A DNA stretch of 64,000 bases, taken from NCBI RefSeq assembly GCF_963966145.1, contig NC_091055.1:5642001-5706000 (forward strand), in the 5' to 3' direction. The notes under the pieces are model-generated. The model was not told the DNA's origin. It saw nothing but the letters and a program-made list of their open reading frames with translations, and did no database searches. This DNA is from Tenebrio molitor. Taxonomy: Eukaryota > Arthropoda > Insecta > Coleoptera > Tenebrionidae. This document shows positions 62,503 through 64,000 of this stretch, piece after piece; position 1 is the first letter of the stretch; every line of letters starts with the position of its first letter. The translations under genes and the position numbers were made by a program.

Positions 62503-62618
62503 GGATCACTAGTCCAGAAAATGATATTTTGCGAGTGTGGGTGGTATTGCGTAGCCAAGGCGCCTAGCCGCGGCGGGCAACACGAGCACTCGCAAAACAT
62601 TTTCTGGACGTGTAATCC
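62503..62618. repeat. 116-bp palindromic element with GC-rich loop
   Basis: The left arm GGATCACTAGTCCAGAAAAT, extending to TTTTGCGAGTG, is mirrored by CACTCGCAAAA, CATTTTCTGGAC and GTAATCC on the right. Between them is a GC-rich centre (GGCGCCTAGCCGCGGCGGGC). It resembles a foldback MITE whose loop composition differs sharply from its stems. Confidence 0.75.
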
Positions 62619-63028
62619 ACAAAATTTTTCATGCCGACAAATTTATATCATTTTTAAAAAGTACAAAATCATTATTAATTAATTCAACCAAAGTAACTTC
62701 TATGTCAAACTTTGTTGTCATTTAAGAATCAATGCTGCCAGCCCATTCTCTAGCGAATTTTTAACCAAGGTCACTTTTGTAAGTACTAGGCCGGAAATTT
62801 AACGTTCCCCGCGGATTTTGAATCATGCAAAACCGTCGATAACGGCCGGCGGCTAGAAAATATTTTAACAAAATCGATTTTATTGATTTAAGTATCTTTT
62901 CGCAAAAAATTTTTCTTGCTTATAAAGTTTTTTCAAATCATAAAAATGTTGATAAAGATATAAAATAAGGAGATAGAACCTAAACTTCTTTAGTGCCCAA
63001 GTTTACAGTCCTCATTACGAATCCTGTG

Positions 63029-63700
63029 TACAGGGTGGATAACAAAATCAGCCCCGAGCTCTAGAGCTTTTATGACAGATTACAATATCAATCGAAATCC
63101 ATTAATAACTACTACGTTTTGACATAATTAGAACAATTTCATCGCTTGCTAGATTTTAGAAACGATCGTCAATTTTTAAATGTATGCCTATGGTTTTTTA
63201 GTTCAAATCTGAAAGATTTTCTTGTTCTAAGTTGATAGATGTAGAACACGTCTGTTGAAAATTATCAGAAATTTGAAAAATATTTCAAAACTAACGAACC
63301 TATCTTAATAGTACCGCAATTAATTTTAAAATGTGACGAATTTAATAAACGCAAAACTTCTCAAAGATGTTTTTTTTTAAATTAATCTTGTTGCAGAGTA
63401 CTGTTAGTGGCATGCTGTCAAAATGTTCCAGGAAAAGGTTCAAATTTATTTTGAAAATTAAAATTATTTTTCCTCTTCTAACCTTTCAGAAAAAAATTCA
63501 GCTTATTAAAACAAAATTTGCGTCAAAGAGGTGATTGAGAGATCTCCACAGTTACCAGGTCTAAATCCGTGCGACTTTTTTATGTGTTTACTTAAAAGAT
63601 AAAGCTCACAGTGCTCCCAGCATAATACTCAATGCAACAATGAGCTTTAGGAGAACTACAATGTGCCCTGAAAGCAATAGACGTCATTGTAAAAATTTAA
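63029..63700 (+). mobile_element. Decayed mariner-type DNA transposon
   Basis: The left end TACAGGGTGGATAACAAAAT has the TA plus CAGGGTG form of mariner-like termini. About 510 bp later a frame reads RSPQLPGLNPCDFFMCLLKR, then stop (63540-63602). SP-x-L-x-x-LNP-x-DFF is the block around the third catalytic aspartate of these transposases. Stops and the short distance between terminus and motif indicate deletions. The right terminus was not found inside the window. Confidence 0.6.
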
Positions 63701-64000
63701 GATATGGATTATTTTTTTATTTTTTGCTTAATTTCATCTTTTTATTTTACAATGTATGAATGAGTTAGAGCAATACCTAGAGGTGAACAAAATATTGAAC
63801 TTAATTTGCCAAGTAAGTTATTCAAATTTAAATGACACTGACGATTTAATTTACATAGAAATTTCGTGTAGACACTGACTTAAAATTTATAAACTCAGCC
63901 TACTATTTCAGTTAATTGAAAAATGTGTTTTTAGCACATTAATGACAATCGCTGCTAAAATCTAATGAACCCTGAAAATGTTTTAATTTTCATTAGGTGA

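Overview
The window looks like AT-rich insect nuclear DNA, probably from a beetle or similar species. Coding density is very low and there are no operons or long ORFs. Short exon-like islands sit in long introns or intergenic DNA, with many decayed transposons. The firmest host gene piece is one exon (9814-9920, minus strand) encoding the first half of an immunoglobulin domain of the Lachesin/DIP type, a neuronal cell-surface recognition family. The rest of that gene must lie in other exons, some of them outside the window. Much of the DNA to its right may be its introns, but the window does not prove this.

Layout. 1-1000: a tRNA-derived SINE tail joined to the 5'-truncated 3' end of a non-LTR retrotransposon with a restriction-like endonuclease. 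1300-1835: a possible jockey-like endonuclease relic. 1840-9780: mostly unassigned, with four copies of a striking 15-bp GC-rich motif. 9814-9920: the Ig exon. 18-29 kb: several minus-strand, exon-like or small-ORF islands with raised GC (18122-18217, 20617-20834, 21729-21857, 24261-24348, 27049-27213) among MITEs. One of these encodes a 54-residue peptide ending in a single membrane span. 29.5-30.8 kb: another motif copy, an inverted repeat, a tandem duplication and a mariner-type transposase tail. 31-43 kb: almost featureless, apart from one motif copy at 39.4 kb. 44.7-46.8 kb: a cluster of three MITEs or foldback elements. 53.4-55.2 kb: a possible plus-strand cassette exon, then a GC-rich, promoter-like island with a 41-residue hydrophobic ORF. 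56.9-59.7 kb and 62.5-64 kb: palindromic elements, MITEs with TACAGGGTG ends and broken mariner transposase pieces.

The most unusual signal is the dispersed motif CCCGGCGC(A/C)TCCACC. It has four exact copies and two one-mismatch copies in 64 kb of AT-rich noncoding DNA, without any larger repeat around it that I can see. It may be a long, zinc-finger-type protein binding site. The candidate exons and micro-ORFs are inferred from reading frame, splice signals and base composition only; RNA-seq or a related genome would decide them.
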